Positions 23,263 to 33,600 of a stretch of DNA of 64,000 nucleotides are shown here, piece after piece (within the stretch, counting starts at the first letter, position 1; each line of letters begins with the position of its first letter). Source of the stretch: PKWO01 sp036384915. Lineage in GTDB: Bacteria > Pseudomonadota > Gammaproteobacteria > Burkholderiales > Burkholderiaceae_D. Where the stretch lies: assembly GCA_036384915.1 (NCBI GenBank), contig DASVLJ010000038.1, positions 1 to 64,000 on the forward strand. The letters run 5' to 3'. A program made the position numbers and the translations under genes. Under the pieces are notes generated by a model. That model saw only the letters and a program-made list of their open reading frames with translations. It did no database searches and was not told where the DNA came from.

Positions 23263-25857
23263 TTAAGCTGCGTTGGATGATTCCAAAAAGTCTTGAGCAA
23301 AACGTTGCAGCACCCCCCCCGCCTCGTAAATCGACACTTCCTCGGCAGTATCGAGCCTACACGTCACCGGCACCTCGACCCGCTCGCCGTTCCTGCGATA
23401 GATCACCAGTGTCAGGGTCGCACGCGGCACGCGCTCGCCGATCACGTCGAAGGTTTCGGTACCGTCGATACCGAGGCTCAGGCGGTTCACGCCCGGCTTG
23501 AACTCCAGCGGCAATACGCCCATGCCGATCAGATTGGTGCGGTGGATGCGCTCGAATCCCTCGGCCGCAATCGCTTCCACGCCGGCCAGACGCACACCCT
23601 TTGCCGCCCAGTCGCGCGAGGAGCCCTGTCCATAGTCGGCGCCGGCGATCACGATCAACGGCTGCTTGCGTTCCATGTAGGTCTCGATCGCTTCCCACAT
23701 GCGCACGACCTTGCCTTCCGGCTCGATACGTGCCAGCGAACCCTTCTTCACCTTGCCATCGACCACGGCCATTTCATTAATCAGCGTGGGGTTGGCAAAG
23801 GTGGCGCGCTGCGCCGTGAGGTGGTCGCCGCGATGCGTAGCGTAGGAATTGAAATCTTCCTCGGGCAAACCCATCCTGGCAAGGTATTCGCCGGCGGCGC
23901 TGTCGGCCAGGATGGCGTTCGAGGGCGAGAGGTGGTCGGTCGTGATGTTGTCACCCAACACCGCCAGGGCACGCATGCCGGAGAGCGTACGCTCGCCCGC
24001 CAGTGCGCCTTCCCAATACGGCGGACGGCGGATGTAGGTCGATTGCGGACGCCAGTTGTACAGGGGGGTGATGCCTTCCGTCTCCTTGGCCGAGATGGCA
24101 AACATCGGCTCGTACACCTTGCGGAATTGCTCGGGCTTGACGCTGGCGGCCACTACCGCATCGATTTCCTCATCGCTGGGCCAGATATCCCTCAAGCGGA
24201 CCTCGCGGCCTTCGGCATCGATGCCGAGCACGTCCTTTTCGATATCGAAACGCACCGTGCCGGCAATCGCATAGGCCACCACCAGCGGCGGCGACGCGAG
24301 GAAGGCTTGCTTGGCATAGGGATGGATACGGCCGTCGAAGTTGCGGTTGCCCGACAACACGGCCGTCGAATACAAATCACGATCAATGATCTCTTGCTGA
24401 ATCTTCGGATCGAGCGCGCCGGACATGCCGTTGCAGGTAGTGCAGGCAAAGGCCACGATGCCGAAGCCGAGCTTTTCCAGTTCGGGCAAAAGCTTGGCCT
24501 CTTCCAGGTATAGCTGCACCGCCTTGGAGCCCGGCGCCAGCGAAGACTTGACCCAGGGCTTCCGGGTCAGGCCGCGCGCATTGGCATTGCGCGCCAACAG
24601 GCCGGCCGCGATCACGTTGCGCGGGTTGCTGGTGTTGGTGCAGCTCGTGATGGCCGCGATGATGACGGCGCCATCGGGCATCCGGCCCGGCACGTCTTCC
24701 CAATGCCCGGCGATGCCGCGCTCGGCCAGCGCCGAGGTCGGGAGGCGCTTGTGCGGGTTGGACGGGCCGGCCATGTTGCGCACCACGGTCGAAAGATCGA
24801 ACTTGAGCACGCGTTCGTACTGCGCGGTCTTGAGCGCGTCGGCCCACAGGCCGGTTTGCTTCGCATACGTCTCGACCAGGGCGACTTGCGCGTCTTCACG
24901 GCCGGTCAGGCGCAGGTAATCGATGGTCTTGCCGTCGATGAAGAACATCGCCGCCGTGGCACCGTATTCCGGGGCCATGTTGGAAATCGTGGCGCGGTCG
25001 CCCAGCGTCAGCGACGACGCGCCTTCGCCATAGAATTCGAGGTATGCGCCGACCACTTTTTCCTTGCGCAGGAATTCGGTCAGGGCCAGCACCACGTCGG
25101 TCGCCGTGATGCCCGGCTGCGCCTTGCCGGACAGTTCCACGCCGACGATGTCGGGCAAACGCATCCACGAGGCGCGGCCGAGCATGACGTTTTCCGCTTC
25201 CAGGCCGCCCACGCCGACGGCGATCACGCCGAGCGCGTCGACGTGCGGCGTGTGGCTGTCCGTGCCGACCAGCGTATCGGGGAAAGCCACGCCATCCTTG
25301 GCATGCACCACGGGCGACATGCGTTCCAGGTTGATCTGGTGCATGATGCCGTTGCCGGCAGGGATCACGTCGACATTCTTGAACGCCAGCTTGGTCCAAT
25401 CGATGAAGTGGAAGCGGTCGTCGTTGCGGCGGTCTTCCACGGCACGGTTCTTGGCGAACGCGTCCTTGTCGAATCCGGCATATTCGACGGCCAGCGAATG
25501 GTCGACGATGAGTTGCACCGGCACCACGGGGTTGACCTTGGCCGGGTCGCCGCCTTGATCCGCGATGGCATCGCGCAAGCCGGCCAAGTCGACCAGGGCC
25601 GTCTGGCCCAGGATGTCGTGGCACACCACGCGCGCCGGGAACCAGGGGAAGTCGAGATCGCGCTTGCGTTCGATCAGCTGCGCGAGCGAGGCGTTCAGGC
25701 TTTCCGGTTCGCAACGGCGCACCAGGTTTTCAGCCAGCACGCGCGAGGTGTAGGGTAGCGTGTCGTAAGCGCCGGGCCGGATCGCTTCGACGGCGGCACG
25801 CGCGTCGAAATAGTCGAGCTTGGTGCCGGGCAGGGGTTTGCGGAATGCGGTGTTCAT
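23263..25857 (-). CDS. acnD: Fe/S-dependent 2-methylisocitrate dehydratase AcnD
   Basis: An 864-residue aconitase-superfamily enzyme that dehydrates 2-methylcitrate to 2-methylaconitate with a [4Fe-4S] cluster. The cluster cysteines are visible in ITSCTNTSNPRNVIAAGL and in FACTTCNGMSGALDPK (two Cys). The substrate-binding region GTDSHTPHVDALGVIAVGVGGLEAE, the swivel-domain GADYGQGSSRDWAAKG and the terminal GIDGTETFDVIGERVPRA follow the AcnA/AcnD order. Its length and its pairing with prpF separate it from AcnA and AcnB. It sits between prpC and prpF on the same strand, with REP-like palindromes upstream. In this arrangement AcnD and PrpF replace the PrpD route. Confidence 0.95.
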   Translation of the reverse strand: MNTAFRKPLPGTKLDYFDARAAVEAIRPGAYDTLPYTSRVLAENLVRRCEPESLNASLAQLIERKRDLDFPWFPARVVCHDILGQTALVDLAGLRDAIADQGGDPAKVNPVVPVQLIVDHSLAVEYAGFDKDAFAKNRAVEDRRNDDRFHFIDWTKLAFKNVDVIPAGNGIMHQINLERMSPVVHAKDGVAFPDTLVGTDSHTPHVDALGVIAVGVGGLEAENVMLGRASWMRLPDIVGVELSGKAQPGITATDVVLALTEFLRKEKVVGAYLEFYGEGASSLTLGDRATISNMAPEYGATAAMFFIDGKTIDYLRLTGREDAQVALVETYAKQTGLWADALKTAQYERVLKFDLSTVVRNMAGPSNPHKRLPTSALAERGIAGHWEDVPGRMPDGAVIIAAITSCTNTSNPRNVIAAGLLARNANARGLTRKPWVKSSLAPGSKAVQLYLEEAKLLPELEKLGFGIVAFACTTCNGMSGALDPKIQQEIIDRDLYSTAVLSGNRNFDGRIHPYAKQAFLASPPLVVAYAIAGTVRFDIEKDVLGIDAEGREVRLRDIWPSDEEIDAVVAASVKPEQFRKVYEPMFAISAKETEGITPLYNWRPQSTYIRRPPYWEGALAGERTLSGMRALAVLGDNITTDHLSPSNAILADSAAGEYLARMGLPEEDFNSYATHRGDHLTAQRATFANPTLINEMAVVDGKVKKGSLARIEPEGKVVRMWEAIETYMERKQPLIVIAGADYGQGSSRDWAAKGVRLAGVEAIAAEGFERIHRTNLIGMGVLPLEFKPGVNRLSLGIDGTETFDVIGERVPRATLTLVIYRRNGERVEVPVTCRLDTAEEVSIYEAGGVLQRFAQDFLESSNAA

Positions 25858-25883
25858 GAGGGACCTCTTTAATCTGCACTGTT

Positions 25884-26012
25884 AACTCCCCTCACCCGCT
25901 TGCGGGAGAAGGGTGGGAGAGAGGGAATTCGCGAGCACGCTATGCTGAACAAGCGCAACTTCGGCACAACCTCCCTCTCCCCAGCCCCTCTCCCGCAAGC
26001 GGAAGAGGGGTT
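25884..26012. repeat. Pair of REP-like palindromes between prpC and acnD
   Basis: Two facing units (25884-25925 and 25969-26012), each with a CCC(G)CTTGCGGG-type core and GAGGGG/CCCCTC arms, lie in opposite orientation around 43 bp of unique DNA. They resemble the 15733-15772 palindrome. This is a typical BIME-like intra-operonic arrangement that may stabilise upstream mRNA. Confidence 0.7.
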
Positions 26013-26029
26013 CCAACCACACCGAGCGC

Positions 26030-27181
26030 TTACTTACGGCTCTTCAGCGGCACAAATTTGAGATCTTCCGGGCCAACATAGTTCGCGCTCGGGCGGATGA
26101 TCTTGTTGTCGATGCGCTGCTCGATGATGTGGGCCGCCCAGCCCGACGTGCGCGAGATCACGAACAGCGGCGTAAACATGGCCGTCGGCACGCCCATCAT
26201 GTGGTAGGACACGGCCGAGAACCAGTCGAGGTTGGGGAACATCTTCTTGACGTCCCACATCACGGTTTCCAGGCGCTCGGCGATGTCGAACATCTTCATC
26301 GAACCGGCTTCCTTGGACAAGCCGCGCGCCACTTCCTTGATCACCTTGTTGCGCGGATCGGAAATCGTGTACACGGGGTGACCGAAGCCGATGATGACTT
26401 CCTTGTTCTCGACGCGGCGGCGCACGTCGGCTTCCGCTTCGTCGGGATTGTCGTAGCGCTTCTGGATTTCGAAGGCAACTTCATTGGCGCCGCCGTGCTT
26501 GGGGCCGCGCAGTGCGCCGATCGCGCCGGTGATGGCGGAATACATGTCCGACCCCGTGCCGGCGATGACGCGGCCGGTGAAGGTGGACGCATTGAATTCG
26601 TGCTCGGCATACAGGATCAGCGAAGTGTGCATCGCTTTTTCCCAATGCGCGGAGGGCTTTTCGCCGTGCAGCAGGTGCAGGAAGTGGCCGCCGATCGAAT
26701 CGTCGTCGGTTTCGACTTCGATGCGCTTGCCATTGTGGCTGTAGTGGTACCAATACAGCAGCATCGAACCCAGGGAGGCCATCAGGCGGTCGGCGATGTC
26801 GCGCGCGCCGGGGGTGTTGTGGTCGTCCTTCTCGGGCAGGTTGCAACCCAGGGCCGAGACGCCGGTGCGCATCACATCCATCGGGTGCGAAGAAGCCGGG
26901 AGCCATTCAAGCACGGCTTTCACATTGGCGGGCAGGCCGCGCAAGGCTTTCAGCTTGGCCTTGTAGGCTTTCAATTCAGCCGTGGTGGGCAGCTTGCCGT
27001 GCACCAGCAAGTGGGCGATCTCCTCGAATTCGCAGCTGTCGGCCACGTCGAGAATGTCGTAGCCGCGATAGTGCAAGTCATTGCCGGTCTTGCCGACCGT
27101 GCACAGGGCCGTGTTGCCGGCGGTGACGCCCGACAGGGCAACGGACTTCTTGGGCTTGAAGGCGGGGGCTTGTTCGCTCAT
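26030..27181 (-). CDS. prpC: 2-methylcitrate synthase
   Basis: A 383-residue citrate-synthase-fold enzyme condensing propionyl-CoA with oxaloacetate. It begins MSEQAPAFKPKKSVALSGVTAGNTALCTVGKTGNDLHYRGYDI, the usual PrpC opening. Catalytic-site segments include ASTFTGRVIAGTGSDMYSAITGAIGALRGPKHGGANEV with the first His, IIGFGHPVYTISDPRNKVIKEVA with the second His, and the Asp-containing PNLDWFSAVSYHMMGVPTAMFTPLFVISRTSGW. Its length (shorter than GltA) and its place after prpB support PrpC. The gap to prpB is 12 bp, so the two are co-transcribed. A GGAGA ribosome-binding site precedes the ATG. Confidence 0.97.
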   Translation of the reverse strand: MSEQAPAFKPKKSVALSGVTAGNTALCTVGKTGNDLHYRGYDILDVADSCEFEEIAHLLVHGKLPTTAELKAYKAKLKALRGLPANVKAVLEWLPASSHPMDVMRTGVSALGCNLPEKDDHNTPGARDIADRLMASLGSMLLYWYHYSHNGKRIEVETDDDSIGGHFLHLLHGEKPSAHWEKAMHTSLILYAEHEFNASTFTGRVIAGTGSDMYSAITGAIGALRGPKHGGANEVAFEIQKRYDNPDEAEADVRRRVENKEVIIGFGHPVYTISDPRNKVIKEVARGLSKEAGSMKMFDIAERLETVMWDVKKMFPNLDWFSAVSYHMMGVPTAMFTPLFVISRTSGWAAHIIEQRIDNKIIRPSANYVGPEDLKFVPLKSRK

Positions 27182-27193
27182 TTGGGAATCTCC

Positions 27194-28084
27194 TTATTTA
27201 GCTTTCTGTTGCGCAAAAAGCGCATCCAACTTCTGTTCAAACTTGTGGTAATCGATGCGTTCATACAATTCCATGCGCGTCTGCATGGTATCGATCACGT
27301 TCTTTTGCGTGCCATCCCGGCGGATCGCGCCATAGACGTTTTCCGCCGCCTTGTTCATGGCGCGGAAGGCCGATAGCGGATACAGCACCATGCCCACATC
27401 GGCGCCCTTCAATTCTTCGACCGTATAGAGAGGCGTGGAACCGAATTCAGTGATGTTGGCCAGAATCGGCACCTTGACCGCGTTGGCGAATTGCTTGTAC
27501 ATCGCCAGTTCGGTAATCGCCTCGGGAAAGATCATGTCGGCGCCGGCTTCGACGCAAGCCATGGCGCGGTCGATGGCGGCGTCCAAGCCTTCGACAGCCA
27601 ACGCGTCGGTGCGCGCCATGATGACGAAATCGGGGTCGGTGCGCGCGTCGACTGCCGCCTTGATGCGGTCCACCATTTCCTGCTTCGAGACGATTTCCTT
27701 GCCTGGGCGATGGCCGCAACGCTTGGCGCCGACCTGGTCTTCAATATGCATCGCCGCCGCGCCGAACTTGATCATGGACTTGACCGTGCGTGCCACATTG
27801 AAGGCCGAGGCGCCGAAGCCGGTGTCCACGTCGACCAGCAGCGGCAGATCGCACACGTCGGTGATGCGGCGCACGTCGGTCAGGACGTCGTCAAGATTCG
27901 AAATGCCGAGGTCGGGCAAGCCGAGAGAGCCTGCCGCGACGCCGCCGCCGGACAGATAGATCGCACGAAAACCCGCGCGTTTGGCCAGCAAGGCGTGATT
28001 GGCATTGATGGCGCCGACGACTTGCAGCGGAGATTCTTCTTTCAGGGCTTTGCGGAACGCGGCGCCTGCGGAATGATGGCTCAT
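27194..28084 (-). CDS. prpB: 2-methylisocitrate lyase
   Basis: A 296-residue Mg-dependent lyase splitting 2-methylisocitrate into pyruvate and succinate, the last step of the 2-methylcitrate cycle. Phosphoenolpyruvate-mutase/ICL-superfamily motifs are seen: LLVDVDTGFGASAFNVARTV (metal-binding Asp), MHIEDQVGAKRCGHRPGKEIVS (catalytic KRCGH loop) and PILANITEFGSTPLYTVEEL. Length is normal. It is the first gene of the leftward prp operon, about 50 bp downstream of a sigma-54 promoter, and is divergent from prpR. Expression should therefore need sigma-54 and PrpR bound to a 2-methylcitrate-type effector. Confidence 0.97.
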   Translation of the reverse strand: MSHHSAGAAFRKALKEESPLQVVGAINANHALLAKRAGFRAIYLSGGGVAAGSLGLPDLGISNLDDVLTDVRRITDVCDLPLLVDVDTGFGASAFNVARTVKSMIKFGAAAMHIEDQVGAKRCGHRPGKEIVSKQEMVDRIKAAVDARTDPDFVIMARTDALAVEGLDAAIDRAMACVEAGADMIFPEAITELAMYKQFANAVKVPILANITEFGSTPLYTVEELKGADVGMVLYPLSAFRAMNKAAENVYGAIRRDGTQKNVIDTMQTRMELYERIDYHKFEQKLDALFAQQKAK

Positions 28085-28132
28085 GGATCACCTGTCTTGA
28101 TGAAGGTTGGGAAACGACGTGCCAACCCTATT

Positions 28133-28147
28133 GCAATGGGCGTGCCA
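28133..28147 (-). promoter_or_regulatory. Sigma-54 promoter of the prpBC-acnD-prpF operon
   Basis: On the minus strand this reads TGGCAC-GCCCA-TTGC, matching the -24/-12 consensus TGGCAC-N5-TTGC exactly. It lies about 50 bp upstream of prpB. Confidence 0.9.
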
Positions 28148-28267
28148 TGCTTCGCCGTTCCATGACGGAACGATGAAACACGCTGCAACACCTTGACAAT
28201 CACCAGAAAAATCAAACACTTGCCGCTCACAAAGCGGCTTGATAACCAATGGCAATTTCACCCGGAA

Positions 28268-28295
28268 TGTTTCAAATTGCGTTACAATTGAAACA
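28268..28295. promoter_or_regulatory. Candidate PrpR operator dyad
   Basis: TGTTTCAAATTG, a 4-bp spacer and ACAATTGAAACA form a near-perfect inverted repeat 13 bp before the prpR start codon and about 120 bp upstream of the prpB sigma-54 promoter. This is a suitable place for an enhancer-binding protein that also autoregulates. Binding is inferred. Confidence 0.6.
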
Positions 28296-28307
28296 CTGAA
28301 ACGAAAC

Positions 28308-29933
28308 GTGCGACAACATCAGCCTGTGGCCCGTATCCCGACCCCGCCGCGCATTGCCCCCGACCCCGCCGCCGACAAGCCGGTGATCTGGACCGTCTCG
28401 ATCTCGCGCCTGTCCGATCTGTTCCGCGACATCATGCCGGAATACGACGAGCGCGCCATCGTCGAGCCGATCCACCTCGGCTTCGAGGAAGCCGTCACGC
28501 ATATCCGCGAACGGCTGGCCAACGAACACTGCGATGCCGTCATCGCCGGCGGCTCCAACGCGGCCTATCTCAAGAGCCGCCTGGCCCTGCCGATCGTCAT
28601 CGCCAAGGCCAGCGGCTACGACGTGATGCGGGCGTTGGCGCGCGCGCGCAAGGTTACGTCCGAGATCGGCATCGTGACCTACCAGGAAGAAATGCACGAA
28701 TTGAGCGAATTCCAGGATACGTTCGGCTTGAGGATCATGCAGCGCACCTATGTCACGGAAGAAGATGCGCGCGCCCAGATCAATGAGATGAAAGCGGCCG
28801 GCATCAAGGCCGTGGTCGGTGCCGGCTTGATCACCGACCTGGCCAACGAAGCAGGCTTGACCGGCGTGTTCGTCTATTCCGCCGGCTCGATCCGCCAGGC
28901 TTTCGACGATGCGCTCGAACTGGCGCGCTTTACGCGGCTCGAATCGGGCCGAAACCGGCCGGTACGCGATACCTTGCGCGCCAAGCGCGGCGTGAGCGAC
29001 TTGCGCGGCGACTCGGCTGCAATGCAAGGCCTGCGCCAATCGGTGTTCCTGTTTGCCAAGTCGCCCGCCACCGTGCTGATACAAGGCGAGACCGGCAGCG
29101 GCAAGGAACTGGCAGCCCAGGCGATCCACAATGAAAGCCTGCGCACACGCCAAGCCTTCGTCGCCGTCAATTGCGGCGCCGTGGCCGAATCGCTGCTGGA
29201 ATCGGAATTGTTCGGCTATGAAGGAGGCGCCTTCACCGGCTCGCGCCGCGGCGGGCACGCGGGCCTGTTCGAAGCGGCGCATCGCGGCACGCTTTTCCTC
29301 GACGAAATCGGCGAGATGCCCTTGCCCTTGCAGACGCGCCTGTTGCGGGTGCTGGAAGAGCGCGAAGTGGTGCGCGTCGGCGGCACGCGCCCGGTGCCGG
29401 TCGATGTGCGCATCGTGTGCGCCAGCCATTGCGATCTCGATGCCCTGGTCAAGGCCGGACGCTTCCGCGCCGACCTGTTCTATCGCCTGTCCGTGTTGCG
29501 CCTGAAGATCCCTCCTCTGCGCGAACGGGAAGGCGACGTGGCCGCGCTGGCCGAATGGCATCTGAAGCATGCGCTGGCGGCCTTGGGCGCACGGCCGCAT
29601 GCCAACCTGCATGCCGAGATCCAGGCTTGCGTGCCGCTATTGCAAGGCTACGCCTGGCCCGGCAACGTGCGCGAATTGCGCAATGTGATGGAGCGGCTGG
29701 CGCTGTTTCTCGCGGCCGAGCCGCTGCAGGCGCTGACGCCGTCCTTTTTGGCCATGACGGCGCCGGAATTGAAGGAAGGCGGAGTAGAAGCCGGCGAAAG
29801 GGTCGGAACAACGGCAACGGAAAGCGCAGCTCAAGTGCTCAAGCGTTTTAACGGCAACCGCCAGGCGGCGGCACATTATCTCGGCATCAGCCGCACCACG
29901 CTGTGGCGCAAACTTAAAGACGGGCAACCGTAG
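28308..29933 (+). CDS. prpR: Sigma-54-dependent propionate catabolism activator PrpR
   Basis: An enhancer-binding protein of about 541 residues. The N-terminal PrpR_N sensor spans residues about 20-185 (WTVSISRLSDLFRDIMPEYDERAIVEPIHLGFEEAV). The central AAA+ domain has Walker A GETGSGKE, FGYEGGAFTGSRRGG (a GAFTGS version of the sigma-54 contact loop, usual in PrpR) and Walker B GTLFLDEIGEMP. A Fis-type helix-turn-helix ends the protein (VLKRFNGNRQAAAHYLGISRTTLWRKL). The start is uncertain: GTG at 28308 is chosen because the dyad operator lies just upstream; an alternative GTG is at 28326 and a TTG at 28239. It is divergent from prpB and predicted to activate it in response to 2-methylcitrate. 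Confidence 0.93.
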   Translation: MRQHQPVARIPTPPRIAPDPAADKPVIWTVSISRLSDLFRDIMPEYDERAIVEPIHLGFEEAVTHIRERLANEHCDAVIAGGSNAAYLKSRLALPIVIAKASGYDVMRALARARKVTSEIGIVTYQEEMHELSEFQDTFGLRIMQRTYVTEEDARAQINEMKAAGIKAVVGAGLITDLANEAGLTGVFVYSAGSIRQAFDDALELARFTRLESGRNRPVRDTLRAKRGVSDLRGDSAAMQGLRQSVFLFAKSPATVLIQGETGSGKELAAQAIHNESLRTRQAFVAVNCGAVAESLLESELFGYEGGAFTGSRRGGHAGLFEAAHRGTLFLDEIGEMPLPLQTRLLRVLEEREVVRVGGTRPVPVDVRIVCASHCDLDALVKAGRFRADLFYRLSVLRLKIPPLREREGDVAALAEWHLKHALAALGARPHANLHAEIQACVPLLQGYAWPGNVRELRNVMERLALFLAAEPLQALTPSFLAMTAPELKEGGVEAGERVGTTATESAAQVLKRFNGNRQAAAHYLGISRTTLWRKLKDGQP

Positions 29934-29974
29934 GAAAAGCTACATCCGGCGCAGCGGAATCGAAACAATCCTCT

Positions 29975-30370
29975 TCAGCGCAACGGCGCCGCCAGCTGCG
30001 AACGATGCGACTGCATCTGCGCCAGCAGGCCATGCGCCGCGAGATGGAACATCTCGCTGTCTTCCGGAAGCAGGGCGAAGCAATGCCGGCAAGGTTCTTC
30101 CTCGTTATCGTGCTCGAACATCGCCTGTCCGCCTTCTGGCCGAATCCGGAACTGCTCGATCTTCCTGGAACGGCAATCGCAAAGCGAAATATCGAGCTGC
30201 GAAATGCCGCCCGAGGTAGCATTCATGTCGGCACGCTCCAGGCAGGCGCGCACGGCGGCTTCCAGTGCGCCCTCTTCGGATTCGGCATCGAAGTCGAACG
30301 CGATGTCCGAACGGCACCCCTGCTTGGTGAAAAGCCGAATCAGCAATTTGAAATGGTCCATATGTCTCAT
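29975..30370 (-). CDS. Hypothetical protein, 131 aa
   Basis: No family is recognised. The product (MRHMDHFKLLIRLFTKQG…) is acidic, with no signal peptide or membrane segment. It contains a Cys cluster SLCDCRSRKIEQF near residue 65 and CRHCFALLPEDSEMFHLAAHG near residue 92. The CxC and CxxC pairs could hold a metal or disulfides, but spacing does not match a known zinc ribbon. Base composition and reading frame look like normal coding sequence. A second ATG three codons in (30361) is equally possible as start. It follows the penicillin-binding protein gene on the same strand after 246 bp and converges with prpR. Confidence 0.5.
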   Translation of the reverse strand: MRHMDHFKLLIRLFTKQGCRSDIAFDFDAESEEGALEAAVRACLERADMNATSGGISQLDISLCDCRSRKIEQFRIRPEGGQAMFEHDNEEEPCRHCFALLPEDSEMFHLAAHGLLAQMQSHRSQLAAPLR

Positions 30371-30616
30371 GTCGTTCTTGGAATTATTTCAGATCTCAAC
30401 GACCTTCCTCTGTGAAAACCATGGTGCCATGGCAACCCGTACGGGGCAAGATACCACCAGAGACAACTCGCGAGGAAACAACAGGACATCCGAATACCAC
30501 TTGCGCAATTTTTCAAAAAAACACAGCGCTGAAATAAACGGCGGGCAAAACCGGAAAAACGCTACAAATGCGGCACGGCAGACATATCATTTACAACAAT
30601 ATCGTCCCTTACGGAT
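30371..30616. other. Intergenic region downstream of the penicillin-binding protein gene
   Basis: About 246 bp, more A/T-rich than its surroundings, without a convincing gene or hairpin. It must hold the promoter of the leftward hypothetical gene; no clear -35/-10 pair could be assigned. Confidence 0.4.
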
Positions 30617-33600
30617 TCAATGAGATGCCGTCGTGCCGCCTTCCGCCACGACGTTCTTTTTGGCATCCGCCGGCGCGGCCGCAATGGTCTTCGCTTCGTC
30701 CTTGGCATTCTCCTCGCCCTCGGCCACCAGCGGCTGCAGCGCGGGAATCAGCGACTTGAGCAATTGCACCGTCAACGCGCTGGTAAAGGTGTAGTTCGCC
30801 GCATACGGCTCGTGCACATAGGCTGTGATCGTGCCGAAATAGCGGTCGCCGATCAGGAACACGAAGGTGGCCGAGCGATTGACGGCGCGCGATTCGATCA
30901 GTTTGCCGCCGGGCGCATAGGTTTCGTAGCGCTGATCGCCGGTGCCGGTCTTGCCGCCGACCTCGATCGCGCTGCCGTTCTTTTGCGCGAAACCGTTTTT
31001 CAGGCGCACGCCGGTGCCGCCCTGCACCACGTCGGTCAGCGAGCGGCGCACGATATCGGTCAATTCCACAGGCAGCATGCGCTTGCCTTCGGGAGGCACA
31101 TTCTTGAAGTGCGTCTCGTAAGGCGTACCCTTGGCGAATTCCATGCTTTGGATCTTGGTGGTCGGCATCAGCATGCCGCGGTTGACGATGATGCCCATCA
31201 ACTCGGCCAGCGACGAGGGACGGTCGCCCGACGCGCCAAGGGCGCTGGCAATCGACGGCGTCAGCGAACCGAAGGGATAGCCAAGGCGGCGCCAAGCGGC
31301 GCCGATTTCCTGGAACGCTTCGAGTTCGAGCAATTGGCGGATGCGAATTTCCTGCGTGTGCTTGTTGTGGGTCTTGAACAGCCATTCGTAGACTTGCTGG
31401 CGTTCGTCGCGGCTGGCATCGGCACATTGGCTGAAGCTCGCATTCGGGTGCTGGCGCAAATAGCCGACCAGCCACAATTCCAGCGGATGCACGCCGGCCA
31501 GGTAGCCGCGGTCGTTCAGGGAATACTGATCGACGCCGAACTTGTCGTACAGCGTCTGCAGCGTCGTCTCGTTCAACTGCGCTTCGGGGAATTGCGCATG
31601 CATGAAGGCGGCGAAGTGCTGCAAATCGGCTTGCGGTTCCAGACTGCGGTAAATCACGGCCAAGCGCTTGGGTTTGGCATGCACCGAGTCGATCAGCAAC
31701 TGCTCGGCTTCTTCGCTGCTCTTGCCGGCGTATTTCTTGTAAAAGCGGCCGAGGAATTCCTTGCCTTCCTTGTCGGCAAAGCGCGACAGTGCAGCGCGGC
31801 GCCGCACGTCGCCCGGTTCTTCCTCGTCGCCCCCCTTGTCGTCTTTGGCTTTCGTGTCCGGCGGCGCGGAGGCGGCGGCAGCCAATTGCTGGATGTTGGC
31901 CGAGGGAGTCTTGTATTCGTAATAGCGCACGATGTCGCGCATCAGTCGTACGAATACCAGGTTGACAGAATGCTGGAAGCCTTCGCGCACGCTCATGACC
32001 TTATAGTTTTCTTCCGGCTCGAAATTTTCGAACTGCTGCTCGCCGCCGCCGGTAAAAAACACTTCGGCGGGATTGCCGGAATAGGTACGCATCATGGCCG
32101 CTTCCAGCGTATCGGCCAGGTTGCTGTGCGGATTGGCAATGAAATAATCGACCGCCCACTTCGACAGCACATCCTCATGGTCGATACGCACCTTGGCCAG
32201 GTCTTCCGGGTTCATGTCGCCGTAGAAGTTGTGCAGGCCGGTGATGACTTCGAGATAGGTGACCAGGGTGCGCAGCTTGGCCGTCGAGCCGAGGTTCAAG
32301 CGCGCGCCGCTGTTGATGTCGAACGGCTGGTCGAGGTTGTCGGTCTGCACGCGCAACAGGTTGGCGCCGCCACGCCGTTCGAACAGCGTGAAGCTGAAGG
32401 TCAGGCGCCCAGGGTCGTCGCCCGGAGCGAGCATGTTGTGGCCGTAGAGTTCGTTCTTCTTGGCGATTTCCGGCTTGCGCAGGTCGCGCAGCACTTGCGT
32501 CACGGCTTGCTGGGTTGAGGCATCAAGCGTGGTGTCGGCCGACATGTCCACACGATCGAGGTCGTACAAATGGGCCGTGTGCAGCAGCGAAGAGAGATCC
32601 GTACGCAAGGCATTGGCAGCCTTGCGCGTGACGAAGGAATTGGCCGGTTCGGCCAGCGCACCCTGATTCAATTCCAGCTTCAAGGGCAGCGCGGCCTTTT
32701 CCAGCGCGGGCGAGATGACGCCGGCCTGCGCCAGCAGGCGCAGGTGGTTGTTGGTCATCTGCATCAGGGCCGGCGCGCCTTCGCGCAGGAAGTACGATGG
32801 CCGGCGTTGTGCGATCATCAACGACAGCGCCTGCTTGTAGGCCAGCGCCAACTGCTGCAAGTCGGCACCCTGCTGCTCGAACTTGATGTTGCGGAACAAG
32901 GCATTGACGTCGTTGAAGTCGCGCCCATACCAGGCCCACATGCCGTCGCCGATGCCGTTGATTTCGCCGTAGCCGGCCTTGGCCGTCAGCGGCACCGTAT
33001 TCAGATAGGAAACCACGGTCTGGCGCCGCACCGCCATGGTGTCCTCACCGCGCAGGTAGGCGCGGATCGAAGCCGACTCCATCTGTTGCAGCTTTTCCTT
33101 GGCCGACGTGGTGCGGCCTTCGGGCGAGTGGCGATATTTTTCGATCTGGGTCACCAGTGTGCTGGCGCCGGGCGCTTCGTGCGCCGGGTTGATGGCATGC
33201 ATCCCTTGGTCGATCACGGCGCGGTCGAGCCGGCTCCAATTGACGGCCGGATTGCGATGCGGGTGCGCGGCGTCGAGCAATTCGCGGTCTTCAATGAAGA
33301 GCAGCGTATCGGCCAGCAACTTGGGCACGGAATCGAAATCGGCATAGACGCGCTCGGGCGAGCGCGCGGTGTAGAGCAATTGATGCTTGTCGTCGTACAG
33401 GTCGATCCCGGCCCTGTCCTTTTCCTGATAGATCGGCGGCAGCGGCAGCGTGAGCAATTCGGGCGACATGCGCGCCTGATCGGTAATGACGAAGTTTTGA
33501 TCGGTCAACAACTTGGTGAATTCCGGCAGGCGGCTGTAGCCCAGGCGCTCGTCATACGGCCCGGTCTTGGGAAAGCGGATCGCCTTGCTCGGTCCCGCCC

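Noticed and set aside
30620..32518. 632-codon open frame on the plus strand opposite the penicillin-binding protein gene
   Set aside because: High-GC antisense shadow. The opposite frame has intact PBP motifs and this product looks like no family.
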